Source: Diacronema lutheri (taxonomy: Eukaryota > Haptophyta > Pavlovophyceae > Pavlovales > Pavlovaceae). From it: a stretch of 64,000 nt of DNA. Numbering within the stretch: the first letter of the stretch is position 1; every line of letters starts with the position of its first letter. Below the pieces are notes generated by a model. It saw only the letters and a program-made list of their open reading frames with translations. It made no database searches and had not been told where the DNA came from. Location: NCBI GenBank assembly GCA_019448385.1, contig JAGTXO010000005.1, forward strand, positions 372,001-436,000. The letters are read 5' to 3'. Positions 30,874 to 41,213 of this stretch are shown here, piece after piece. The translations under genes and the position numbers were made by a program.

Positions 30874-33800
30874 TCAAAAAGCCATGCGGCGGGCGACGCT
30901 CGGCGCCCCGCCATCCGGAACCGACCGCATGCGCACAGGCAGCAATGCGTCCTCCAAGATCTGAGCAGCAGCGCTCGCAGCTGCGCGCGCACCGACAACG
31001 GCGGCAAGCTCGCCAACGAGGCGCTCCTCGAGCTCATCGGCGTTCGCACCGCGCGCGAGCTGCGCGCGCGCCCAGACAGCCCACCGGCCAATGTCGACGC
31101 CGCGCGGTGCCGTGCCGAATGGCTCGGCGCATGCCCCGGCCCCGCCAAGCGACGATGGCTGCATCACCACGCCGGCGGCCCGGCAGACCGCGCCGAGCAT
31201 AAGACTTAGCCTGCACCGTGTGCCCCCACAGGCGCGGCGCGCGCTCGCGGCGCGGCGCGCGTGAGCGGCGCGTGGCGGCGGGCGAGCGCGCGCGGCGGCG
31301 GGCGCGTGGCGGCGGCGGCGGCATCCCAACGCGCGCGATGCGCGCCGAATGTTTCGAAGCGAGTCCGGTTCGGTCCGGACGACGCCGCGCCGCGCGCACC
31401 AGATGAGGACGAGACGCCACAGCCATAAGACCCATCGCGCCGAGCCCGACGGTGGCGCGGCGGCGAGCACGGCGAGCACGCCGATGACGACGGCGACGAC
31501 GCGCTTCGACGCGAGCGCGCGCAGGCTGACCGTGTCGAGCGCCGCGGCCACGGCGCGCGCGACACTTGGCGCGAGCGAGCGCGTGACCGCGCGGAGCGCA
31601 CGCGCGCGCAGCAGGTCACGCGCTCCCTCCGCAAGCCGCACGATGGCGCCGAGCTCCCCGGACGCGACGGGAACGCGTGGCGTGCCCGGCGTCGCGCGAA
31701 AGCGTACGTACGCCGCCGACGCGCGCGCGCCGCCCTGCGCGAGGAGTGCTTTGCCCGCGGGCGTCAGGCAGCCCGTCTGCGGGTCGCGGAGCGACGGCGT
31801 GTGGAGGCTGCGCACACCGCCGCCCGCGCGCGCGTCGGCGCCGTTGGCGCTCAACCGGCCGCGTGCGGCGGTGGCGGGGTAGAGCACGGTGATGAGCTCC
31901 TCGAGCTGAGCCTGCACCGTCGCAAGGCGGGCGAGCTGCGCCGTGCCCTGCGCTGACGAGAGGCCACCGACCATGTCGAAGACGACGCGGCCGGCCTGCA
32001 GCGTGGCGGGCGTGGCCCCGGATGCGCGAGCGGAGGGGTTGGCGCGGAAAAGGGAGGAAGGGAAGGGAAGGGCAGGAGAAGGGTTGGGAAGGGAAGGGTA
32101 GGGTAGGGAAGGGAAGGGAAGGGAGGGTGGGGGGGGGGGGGGGAGGGGGGGGGGGGGGGGGGGGGAAGGGTCGCTCACGCACCGATGAGCGCGTCAGGGC
32201 GGAATCGCAATGGAGTTTGGCATTTGTGGCATTTGTGCGCGCGGTTTGGCCTTGCCGCAGCACGCGCCACGCGCCACGCGCCACGCGCCAAGCGCGCTCA
32301 AAGCGCGTGGCTTACCCTCCCACTCCCACCCCCACCCCCACCCCCCACCACGCCCTCAACGCCACCGCCACCGCCACCACCACCACCACCGCCACCGCCA
32401 CCGCCACCACCACCCCTCCCTAACCCACCGCGCGCGCGGTGCCGACGGCCGGCGCGGGGGCGTGCGCCACGTTGCCACGCCGCCGCGCGATGCGCGCGCA
32501 CCATGCCGCGCGCGCGCTGCTGCGCGCTCAGCTCGTGCGACTTGCGCTCGATACGCTCAAGCAGCCGATTCGCAGCGTCCGCCAGCTGCGCCGCCTGGCT
32601 CGCGCGCGCGACCGCCGGCCAGCCAACGCCTTCAAAGCAATGCGCAAATTGCGCGCCGAGCTCAAGTTCCCACGGTGTAACGGCGCTGGCGGCGGCCACG
32701 GCGCTGGCGGCCGCGAGCGCGCCGAGCGGCGCGCCGGCCGACGCGCCGCCGTACGCACGCGCGACGAGCCCGTGCGAGATCCCCGCGAGCGCGCGCAGGA
32801 GGACGGAGTGGGCGCACGCGTCCAGGACCGCGCGTAGCAACTCGACGGACTCCGCCGACCCCAGCTCAAGCTGCGCGGGGCGGTCGGAGAGGATCTCAGT
32901 GAGCGGGCGCAGGATGAGCAGCCAATGACCCGCGATGAACTCGCGCCAGTACGTCGCCGCCGGACCGTCCAACTCGCCGCTCGCGCCCCGGGCACGCGTC
33001 GTGCCGCACGCGGGCGCGCCGCCGCCGCCGCCGCCCGCCGCGCCACCTCTCCCGTCGTCGGCGGAGCGCGCGGCGGGCGAGCGCTGCGCGTGCGGCTGCA
33101 GTCGCCTGTTCGCCTCGCCGCCGAACCCGCCCGCCAGCTCTCGCGACGCGACGAAACCCGCCCACGGACACGCGTACGAAAGCCACAGGGCAACGACCCG
33201 CGCGTAACGGCGCGAGCCCTGCGGCAACTTGGCGAGGCACGCGAGCACGAAGTGGTAGACACGATCGGATAGGGACTCGTACGGCGAGAGCACGCCGCAC
33301 CCCATCGCCGGCCCCGTGCCCACCACCGCGCCGCCGAGCGCGAGCTGATACAGGCCTTGGCCCCAAAATGGCGGGCGTGCGAAAGCATTTTCGCGCGACG
33401 CGGCGTGCGCGCGCACGCCCGCGCGCAAGCCGAGGGACACGTGGTCGACGAGAAGCTCGACGCACTGGATGAGCTGCACGGGCGGCTCGGCGTACACCGC
33501 CGCGCCCGTTGGCCCGACCGCCGCGTACCGCCGCTCGTCCGCGACGCCGGAGTAGAGCCAAAAAGCGATGGCAGTTTCCAGGAAAAGTCCATGAAGCTGC
33601 CGGCGCATGCCAACCGCGCCACTCGCATCCGCGCCGGCCGCGCCGCTCGCGCCGGGCAAGAGGTTGCCGACGCGCGCCGCGCCGTACGGCGTGTGCGACG
33701 CCGCGCCTGCGTCGAGCGGCGCGCCGCCAACGCCACCGCCACCACCACCGCCCGCGCCACCGCCCGGCGTCGCCGCACTCGGCAGGAAGTAATCAAGGTA

Positions 33801-35257
33801 CGCGCGGAGGAGCTGCACGTAGAGCGAGACCGGGCGGCGGCGGCGCACGCCGGGCGCAATGTGCAGGTGCGCGCCGCTCTCGCCGCCGCCACCGCCGCCA
33901 CCGCCGGCGGCGGCGGCGGCGAGGGCCGGCCGGTCGGCAGGATGGGCGCCCACCGCCGAATATGGAGCTGCGTAGCAGGCCTCGGTGAAGAAGGCGGAGA
34001 CGTTCTCGGTACTGCACAGGCACATGTGGAAGAGGAAGTATTCGGGGCAGCTCAGCGTCAGCACCGACGGGGTCGTGAGAGCGCCAAATGCGCCCGCGCC
34101 CCCAACGCCGGGCGAGCCCATGCCGCCGACGAGCGCGGTCGCGCCGCCCGCCGCGCCGCCCGCCGGCTGCGGCGAGCCCGAGGCCTGCGCGCCGGCGGCC
34201 TGCTCAAGCTTTTGCTTGATCAGCGGCGGGAGCGCGTGCCACTGGCGCCGCTCGATCGCCGCCTGCATCGCCGCGGGCAGCTTGCGCACGAAGAAGGAGA
34301 AGCGGCGGCCATGCTGATTGGCGAGCTGGCGCGGAGCAAATAAAAAGGCGAACAGCGCGCCGCCGGCGACGAGGCGCGCGTCGGCGGGCGCGGCCCCCGC
34401 GGAAGCGGGCGCGCGCACTACGCCGAAGCGCTCAAACTCGCGCCCCACGCCGCGCGAATTCGAGTCTGGCGCGCCGCCGCGCGCGGCGCTTGCGAGCCGG
34501 CCCGCCGCCGGCGTCTGCCCGCCGTTGGGCGATGCGCAGCCGCCGGGCGCCGGCGTGCGCGCGCCCGCAGCTTCGGCGGGCGGGTCGCCGGCGGGCAAGG
34601 CCGGGTGTGGCGGCATGAGCAGCTCAAGCAGCGCGCACCGGTCTGCCGGCGTGACCACGTCCTGCTGCCAGCCCTGCCCGTCCAGACCAAAGAGCTTGGT
34701 CGTCACGCGCGGCAACAGCGTGTAGAACCGGCGCCGCTCCTCCTCCGAGCCCTGCATGCGCACGATGTAGGCGCGCAGCGCGGACCAGCCTTCCTGCCGG
34801 TGAAGCTCGAGCACGTCCTCGAGCTTGCGCGGGATGCGATGCGCCTGCGCCGCCACGCGCGCCGCCGCGCTGGTCGTGAGCGGCGCGCAGCGGCGCACGG
34901 CGCGCGCGTGGCGCGCGCGACTGCGGCGCGCGTGAGAGCGGCGCGCGCGCGCACGAGCGGCTGAGCAGCGTGTCCATGAGCGTCAAACGCGGTCGTCGGC
35001 GCCGCCGCCTCCTGGCCGCTACTTGCCGCCGTGTCGCCATGAAAGACCGCGCACGCGAGCGCGCCGAGCGAGAGCGCGAGCACAAGGAGGCAGACGACGA
35101 TCGCAACGACGATAGCGGTCTCCTGCTCGGCGCGCGCGGGCGCGTTGGCGAGGCTGAAAAGCTCCTCCTCGTGCCGCGCCACTTCCTCAGCCAGCTGCGC
35201 GACCATGCGCGACGACTCGAGCATAGCGTGCAGCGGCGACGCCGAGTCGTCGCCCAT
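30874..35257 (-). CDS. SMPD4: SMPD4 (neutral sphingomyelinase-3) homologue
   Basis: Exons 35257-34955, 34844-32502, 31995-31400 and 31210-30874 give 1192 aa. Ordered matches to animal SMPD4 include RRFYTLLPRVTTKLFGLDG (human LHTIFPWLVESIFGSLDG), YFLFHMCLCS, LLRAYLDYFLP (LVDRYLSWFLP), ALWLSYACPWAGF (MWLSYLQPWRY), GCLTPAGKALLAQG (LILTPLGRYQIING) and a C-terminal membrane helix (VVAVVIGVLAVLAA). In animals it is an ER/nuclear-envelope protein tied to sphingomyelin hydrolysis and nuclear pore biology. First exon: MGDDSASPLHAMLESSRMVA, a coiled segment and an extra membrane helix (IVVAIVVCLLVLALSLGALA), joined in phase 0; this has no animal counterpart I recall. The last exon extends past the usual C-terminus. 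Gly/Ala-rich inserts enlarge the middle. Confidence 0.75.
32040..32425. repeat. G-rich/purine tract and CCACCG microsatellite in SMPD4 intron
   Basis: On the plus strand, GGGAAGGG-type repeats (about 32040-32127) run into nearly pure G (to about 32165), followed by a (CCACCG)n-like stretch (about 32335-32415). On the transcribed strand this is a C-rich pyrimidine tract just upstream of the intron's CAG at 31996-31998. The intron (31996-32501) is the longest one here. Confidence 0.7.
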
Positions 35258-35382
35258 GCTGTCTGTCCCCTGACTCACTCACGACTCTCCGGTTGAGGGC
35301 GCCCGTGATGCAGCCGAGGACCGGGCGCGCCCGCCCGCGTGAGCCAGAGTGTGGTGCCAACAGCCAGGCCTGGGGGCGGCGT

Positions 35383-37946
35383 CTACGTGCCGCGCCCGAG
35401 GAGGCGCGAGAGCGGGTTGGCGCGCGCGCTTGACGGTGGCGTGGCGGACCGCGACCCGCCCCTGGCGCTAGGCTCGATGCCCGCACGCTCGGAGCGCGCC
35501 GTGCCCGTGCGCGCGCTGTCCGTCGCGGCGGCGCGCACGGACGCGGCCATCTGGCTGCTTGCCTGTGCGGGCGCGCGGTCGTTGCACAACAAGCCCTCAC
35601 CCTGCGCCTCGCTGGCGCGGTCGCTAGAGCGCGCGTGGCCGGACGGCGGACGCGGACGCTCGTCGCCGCTGGCTTGGGGCGCGCTCTGCGCAAGCGGCTG
35701 GGCAGCGCCACGACGCGGCTTGCCCAGGTGGCTGAGCGCTTCGTCAAGCGCCGCGCGCTCGGCCGCCATCGCTGCAGCGTCGTCCGCCGACGCCGCCGTT
35801 TGCTCCGCGCGCGCGCGCGCCTCGCCGAGCTGGGCGAGCCGCAAGCGCGGCACGCCGCCGCCCGCGCCGCTGCCGCCGCCTGCGGCGCGCGCCCGACTGT
35901 CGCCGCGCGCGAGCTCAGGAAAGCACGCAGCGCGCAGCCGCGCTGCAGTCCACTGCGTTTGCGGTCGTAGCAGCAGCGCGCGCAGCGCGGGCCAGCCGGC
36001 GCGCGCGTCGCGCGCGTCGCGCACTGCGTTGCTCGCGCCGATGAGCACGACGCGCGCTACGGTGAGCAGGAAGGGCCAATCTGCGCCCTCTTGCTCGGTC
36101 GCGCGCAGCACGCACTGGTCACACGCCCACGCGGCGGCCTCGGCGGGCAGCGCTGCGCAAAAGCCGCGCATCAGCCACTCGCCGCCAATCGTCGCGGCGA
36201 GGAGGGACGCGGCCTCGGCGGCGGTGCGCACCGGTGGCGGCTCGACGCCGCGCGCCGCTCCGCTCGCCGCCGCCGCGCCCGAGCGCATTGCCAGCCACAT
36301 CAGGTCTTCAAAATGTGACGGCCGCTCGCGCGCTACGTCCGCGACGGCGCGCGCCGCGCTCGCGAGCGTGCCGACGCCGCGCAGCGCGCGCTCGGAGCGC
36401 AGCTCGCGCAGCATCGCGACGACCGTGCCGAGCTCTGCGCGCGCGTCCGCGTCGGCTACGTCGCGCCACGCGTACACAAGGAGCGGCACGGCGGCGGCGA
36501 GCAGTGCGCCGTCGGCCGATGCGAGCGGCTGCGGAGCGAGCGCGCCGCCGTCCGGCGCGCCGGCGTCGAGCGGGTCGGGCCCCGCAAAATAGTCGGCGGA
36601 CAGCACCTCGAGGCAGCGCGCGTGCAGCACGCGCAGCGCGCGCTCGGTGGCGGCGCCGTCCGCGCGAGCCGGCGCCCAGAGCTCGGGCGCGCCGACGGCG
36701 GAACGAACCGCCGCGCGCAGGAGCACGCGGACGGGCGCCTCGACAGTGCTCCGCGCGCCGCTGAGCGACGCGTTGCGCCCGATCCGGGCCGACGTGCGCC
36801 GGACGAGGTCCGCGGCGCCAGCGACCGCGCCGCCGCGCTCTCGCGCAGCGCGCGCGGCGGAGCCAAGCAGCACGCCTCGCCAGGCGATTCTGCGGAGGCC
36901 AGCCGGAAGTGCGGCGGCCGTGGCGCGGAGCGGCTCGAGCACCCGCGCGTCGAGCTCGCCGCCGCGCCGTGCGAGCAGGCTCGCAATGCCCTCGCCAAGC
37001 GCGACGCGCGACGCGGACCGCTGCGCCGTGGCGTGCGCCGCTGACGGGCCCTCGGATGGCCCGACGGGACGCTCGGCGGCCGCGTGGCCGTCGAGCCCGC
37101 ACCGCACCTCGGACGCGAGCGCCTCGGAGGCGAGCGCGGCGACGTGCGCGCGGTACTCCACCGCGCGGCACGCGAGCGCCTTGCGCGACGCGACGGTCTG
37201 CGGCTGCGCTTCCGCGCTCGCGTACTCGGCCTCGACGCCCGCGCGCGCGGCCTCCGTCGCGGGGCGCAACTCGGCCGTCATCAGCGCGCGGAGCTGCGCG
37301 CGCACGCCGGCGCGGAGCCGCGTGGCGGCGGCGCGCGTCAAGTAGGGCGGCTCGAGCAGGTGCGGCCGCCGGTCGACGGCGGGGAAGTGCGCGCGCGCGA
37401 ACGAGTCGCCGAGAATTTGCAAACTGGCCTCGAGCCGCGCGTGCGGCGTCGGCAGGCCGTCCGGCGCGGCTGCGAGTGCGGCGTCGGCAGCGCCGTCGAG
37501 AACGGCGGGTGGCGGGCGACCGTCGCGCTCGTTGGCCTCGGTCGCGACGAGCAGCACGAGCGAGTCCACCAGGTCCGCCACCTCGTGCGGCACATCGGCG
37601 CCCGCCGACGCGCTGAGCGTGAGGCCGCCGCCGTGGGCGATCATCGCCCACGGCCGCCGGTTGCCGTCCTCGTACCGCGAGCGGAGCTGCAGCTTGGACA
37701 TGCCCGTGCCGCCCGAACGGATCAGCCAGCTCGCCGCGACGAGCTCGAGGCGCTCCTGCGTGGCATGGCGCAGCGGCGCGCGCTCGTCGAGGCTCTTGAG
37801 CGGCCGCGAGCACGACGACGCTCGGGCGCGCGCCGCGCGCGAGGCGCGCGCACCTGCATCGCCCACCAGGGCGAGCCGGGCAGCCGCGCCTCGTCCACGC
37901 AACCGAGCGCCCATGCGCCGTGGAGCGTGGGTGCGTCGGCGTCCAT
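35383..37946 (-). CDS. Hypothetical protein, possible TBC-like segment
   Basis: Exons 37946-37854 and 37755-35383 give 821 aa. The first exon (MDADAPTLHGAWALGCVDEA ... WWAMQ) ends at CAG|GTGCGC, and the second starts ERLELVAASWLIRSGGTG; an alternative acceptor at 37794 would add 13 residues. An ATG at 37914 gives another frame and is not favoured. LRATAAALPAGLRRIAWRGV followed by LLG (about residue 315) resembles the opening of a Rab-GAP TBC domain, and GGEWLMRGFCAALPAEAAAW and WPFLLTVARVVLIGAS resemble its later helices. The catalytic IxxDxxR and YxQ fingers are not clear, so GAP activity is unsupported. The C-terminal 200 residues are low-complexity. Confidence 0.5.
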
Positions 37947-38089
37947 CGGTCGCGCGTCAGGCCCCGACGGATGTCGCCACCATCGACCGTGAAGTTTAAC
38001 AGTTGCGAACAGTTGATCGGAAACCGCCGACCGCCCGAGCGCTGGAGCGGCGAGGCGTCTGATGCCTTTGGCGTTGGCCTACGTGCGCG

Positions 38090-39217
38090 TCACGCGCTGG
38101 ACACAAAGACTCGCGCCTCGCGGTGCGGATTCGCCGGCGCAAGCGCCTTTACCGCTGCGGCTGCCGCCGGCGCGCTCTCGACTGCTGCCGGCGCATCGCC
38201 GTGCCTCCGCGAGGCCGCGCGCCGGCCATCGTAGAGCGCGAGGGCCTCGTGCGTCGCGACCATGAGCAGCACGAAGCTGCCGCCGCCGAGCGAGTAGGCC
38301 GACGGCACCTCGCCAAGGAACGCGAACGTGGAGATGGGCCCGAGCAGACCCTCGACCTGCAGGATGAGCGAGACCTCCGCCGGGCTCGCAAGCCGCGCCG
38401 CCAGCGTGATCAGCACGAGCGCGAGCGCGACAACGAAGAACCCGCTGATCGCCAGCCATGCGATCGCGCGCGCGTCGGCTGGGAGCAGCGGCTCGCCGGC
38501 TGGCTGCAACAAGGGCACGAGCGCGAGGCCGATCATCGTCGCGAGCACCATGCCGAGGAGCGACGCGAGGAGCATGCGCGTGCCGGGCGCGCGCTGGTGT
38601 GCCGAGCGGATCGTTGTGACTACCGCCGCCGAGCTGAGCGAGACGGTGAGCGCGAAGAAGGTCCCGAGCACCGGGTTGCGCGCCGACTGCCGCACGCTGC
38701 CTCGCGCCTCGAGCACGACGCCGCCGACGACGACGGCGGTGCCGAGCAGCGCGCCCGCGTTGGCCCAGATGGTGCGCCACGGCAGCGGCAGCCCGAGCAC
38801 GGGCCTCGTGAAAAGCGCCGTCCAGATCGGCGCGAGCGCTGTGAGGGCGAGCACGTTTGCGCTCGTCGCGAAATAAAACGCGAGCGTGAAGCCGAGCGAC
38901 ATGACGGCCGACATGACGCCGCCAAAGAGGATGTGCGCGAGGCCCGTGCGCGACGGCCACTCCACACGCAGCGCCTCGCGCGCGCCGCCCGGTGCGACGC
39001 ACACAGAGACGAGCGCGAGCAATGCCATCATCGCCACGAGGCATCCCGCGCCGAGTCCCGACTTGAAGACCATAATCGTCGAGAGGTTGGCGCCATCGCG
39101 GCTGGCCAGCTTGACAAGCAGCCCGTCGCACGAGACGGAGAGCGCCGCCAGGAACCCCGCCAGCACCCCCGCCCCGTGGCTCGCTGGTGGGGTCCGGCTT
39201 CTCCTCGCCTGGAACAT
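38090..39217 (-). CDS. EamA/DMT-family membrane transporter
   Basis: 375 aa with about ten hydrophobic helices, e.g. GAGVLAGFLAALSVSCDGLL, GLGAGCLVAMMALLALVSVC, ILFGGVMSAVMSLGFTLAFY, ANAGALLGTAVVVGGVVLEA, AIAWLAISGFFVVALALVLI and LILQVEGLLGPISTFAFLGE. Two EamA repeats are apparent. The last holds the typical EGLLGP..AFLGE..S. pattern near the C-terminus. The family moves metabolites or drugs by proton exchange or antiport; the substrate cannot be inferred. Translation is taken from the ATG at 39217, since the longer frame to 39262 starts with GTG. The C-terminal tail is Ala-rich and soluble. Confidence 0.8.
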   Translation of the reverse strand: MFQARRSRTPPASHGAGVLAGFLAALSVSCDGLLVKLASRDGANLSTIMVFKSGLGAGCLVAMMALLALVSVCVAPGGAREALRVEWPSRTGLAHILFGGVMSAVMSLGFTLAFYFATSANVLALTALAPIWTALFTRPVLGLPLPWRTIWANAGALLGTAVVVGGVVLEARGSVRQSARNPVLGTFFALTVSLSSAAVVTTIRSAHQRAPGTRMLLASLLGMVLATMIGLALVPLLQPAGEPLLPADARAIAWLAISGFFVVALALVLITLAARLASPAEVSLILQVEGLLGPISTFAFLGEVPSAYSLGGGSFVLLMVATHEALALYDGRRAASRRHGDAPAAVESAPAAAAAVKALAPANPHREARVFVSSA

Positions 39218-39308
39218 GGCTCGAAATTTCGCGAGGAGCCTCTGGCGCGGCGGGCCGGCCACTCAAAATTTGTTCACTCGCCCCCCAGCCCGAGCGTCTG
39301 CTCGCAGC

Positions 39309-41039
39309 ATGTGCAGGGCGAGGCTGCGCTCGAGCACCACTGTACTGGCTGCACTGCCGCGTGCCGCGCGCGGGGCGAGCGGCGCGCCGACGCTGGCCGC
39401 TTCGCTGTACGTCGTGATCTTGGTGGGCCCGCCGGGCTCGGGCAAGTCGACGCTCGCGCGCGCGATCGTCGCGCGCGCGCCCGGCGCGTGGAGCGTCGTC
39501 AACCAGGATACGCTCGGCTCGCGTGGCGCGTGCGTGCGCGCGATGGCCGACGCGCTCGCGCGGCGCGAGCACGTGATCATCGACCGGTGCAATTTTGACG
39601 TGGAGCAGCGCCGGCCATGGATCCAGCTCGCGCAGTGGACGCCGCTCCGCTGCGCGATCTCCGCCATCGTTCTCACGCCCAGCCTCAAGCGCTGCAAGGC
39701 GCGCGTCCTCGCGCGCACTGGCCACCCGACGCTCTCGGGCCCAAACGCGCCACGCATCGTCGAGCGGATGGCGAGCCTGCTCGTGCCGCCACACACGCGC
39801 GAGGGGCTCGAGCACGTGGGGTGGATACGCAACGAGGAGCCGCTCGCCGACGACGGCGCGCTGCCTGCCGACGTGCAGCGCGAGCTGCAACGGCTGAGCG
39901 GCGCGGAGTCCGGCGCACAGCCGCAGCCGACGCGTGCGCCCATCACGGCGCGCGAGCAGCGCGCGCCGATCCGCGTGGCCACGTTCAACCTGCTCGCCGA
40001 CTGCTGGGTCAACCAGCCAGCGTGGTACCCAAGCACGCCGGGAAGCGCCCTCGAGCCGTCCGCGCGGCTCGCGACCGCGGTACGCGCGATACGGTCCATC
40101 GACGCCGACGTCGTCTGCGTGCAGGAGGCGACGCCCGCCGCGCTGAACGGGCTGGCGGACGGGCTGGCGGGCGAATATACAATCTCGGCGCTCTGCGCCA
40201 ACCAGCCGACGGCGGCCGCCGCGCCTAACGGCGTCGCGTTCCTCGTGCGCGAGCGCGGCGCGCTCGGTGGTGGCAGGCCATGGACGTCAGAGCGCCTCGT
40301 CTGGGACGGAGAGGGCTCGGCGAGCGCGGCGCTGCACGCGACGGTAGGCGGCGCGACGGTCGGCGGCGGCGGCGCCGAGGGCGTGCCGCTCGCCGTGCTC
40401 AACAGCCACCTCGCACACGGCGAGGCGGGCGAGGACCAGGCGCGCGTGGCACTCCGGTGGGCTCGAGATTGGTGCCGCGCGCACCCGTCCGGCCTGCTGC
40501 TGTGGTGCGGCGACTTCAACTTGAAGCCCTCGCACGCGCTCGTGCCGTGCATCGTCGCTGCCGGGCTGCGCGACGCGCTCGGCTGGTCGCCATCGCCAAC
40601 CTACTTTCCCGACCAGGCGCGGCCGGGCGCGCGCCCAAGCCGGTGCGACTACGTGCTGTTCTCGGCGCACACTCTCTCGCTCGAGCGCGCGCACGCGCTC
40701 GGCGCGCCGCAGCGCGGCGCGGCCGCCGGCGCGCTGCGCCGCGCGGACGGCGAGCCCGAGTTCGCCGTGCGGCGCGGCGCGAGCGAGGGCTCGGGCAGCG
40801 GCGAAGACGAGCCCACCGACGCGCACGCGGCCGAGCACACGCGCGCGCCCGGCAGCCCAAGCGCGCGGCACCCGCGCGCGGCCGGCGGCAGCCACGCACG
40901 GCGCGCGCGCTCCGATGGCGCGGAGGGCAGAGATGACGAGCGGCGGCTCGGGCTCCGCGACGCGCTCGAGCTCTTCGGCTCGGACCATGTGCCCGTTGTC
41001 GCGACGCTCGTTCCGCTCTTTCAGCACAAGAGTATATGA
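39309..41039 (+). CDS. P-loop polynucleotide-kinase-like / EEP nuclease fusion
   Basis: Single exon, 576 aa. Module 1: Walker A GPPGSGKSTLARAIV (about 40-54), NQDTLGSRGACVRA and IIDRCNFDVEQRRPWIQLA, the pattern of PNK-type kinases such as the kinase half of PNKP or aprataxin-linked homologues, ending near HTREGLEHVGWI. Module 2 from about 221: IRVATFNLLADCW, IDADVVCVQEA, VLNSHLAHGE, WCGDFNLKP, RCDYVLFS, GSDHVPVVA, a full endonuclease/exonuclease/phosphatase set with the metal Glu, Asp/Asn pair and final SDH. Together this suggests one protein trimming and phosphorylating nucleic-acid ends. An Arg-rich insert splits the nuclease C-terminus. The N-terminus (MCRARLRSSTTVLAALPRAA) could target an organelle. 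Confidence 0.75.
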   Translation: MCRARLRSSTTVLAALPRAARGASGAPTLAASLYVVILVGPPGSGKSTLARAIVARAPGAWSVVNQDTLGSRGACVRAMADALARREHVIIDRCNFDVEQRRPWIQLAQWTPLRCAISAIVLTPSLKRCKARVLARTGHPTLSGPNAPRIVERMASLLVPPHTREGLEHVGWIRNEEPLADDGALPADVQRELQRLSGAESGAQPQPTRAPITAREQRAPIRVATFNLLADCWVNQPAWYPSTPGSALEPSARLATAVRAIRSIDADVVCVQEATPAALNGLADGLAGEYTISALCANQPTAAAAPNGVAFLVRERGALGGGRPWTSERLVWDGEGSASAALHATVGGATVGGGGAEGVPLAVLNSHLAHGEAGEDQARVALRWARDWCRAHPSGLLLWCGDFNLKPSHALVPCIVAAGLRDALGWSPSPTYFPDQARPGARPSRCDYVLFSAHTLSLERAHALGAPQRGAAAGALRRADGEPEFAVRRGASEGSGSGEDEPTDAHAAEHTRAPGSPSARHPRAAGGSHARRARSDGAEGRDDERRLGLRDALELFGSDHVPVVATLVPLFQHKSI

Positions 41040-41213
41040 ATGTGAGGAGGGAAGGAAGGGGGGGGGGGGGGGGGGGAGGCCCGTCCAAGCGAGACTCAGC
41101 TACTTGACGCCCATAGGCAGGTTTGCGCCGTTCGCGTCTGTGCGCGTGGAGGAGCTGCTCGTCTCGCGGTCGAAATCGTGCTCACCGCGTCGACCTGAGC
41201 AGCTCGGCTGTTC

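Noticed and set aside
32000-32178. Proline-rich start (MSDPSPPPPPPL) of a minus-strand protein
   Set aside because: This is the C-rich tract of the SMPD4 intron read as protein; SMPD4 homology resumes only after the CAG at 31996-31998.
33357-34343. 328-codon plus-strand frame inside SMPD4
   Set aside because: Arg/Ala shadow frame; SMPD4 motifs on the minus strand explain the region.
37722-37914. Start of the 35383-37946 gene at the ATG at 37914
   Set aside because: The ATG at 37946 with a CAG|GTGCGC donor gives a natural first exon; the 37914 frame translates the intron as Arg/Ala filler.
41050-41075. Poly-G run as a promoter or terminator element
   Set aside because: Similar homopolymers occur in several introns and gaps; nothing ties this one to a function.
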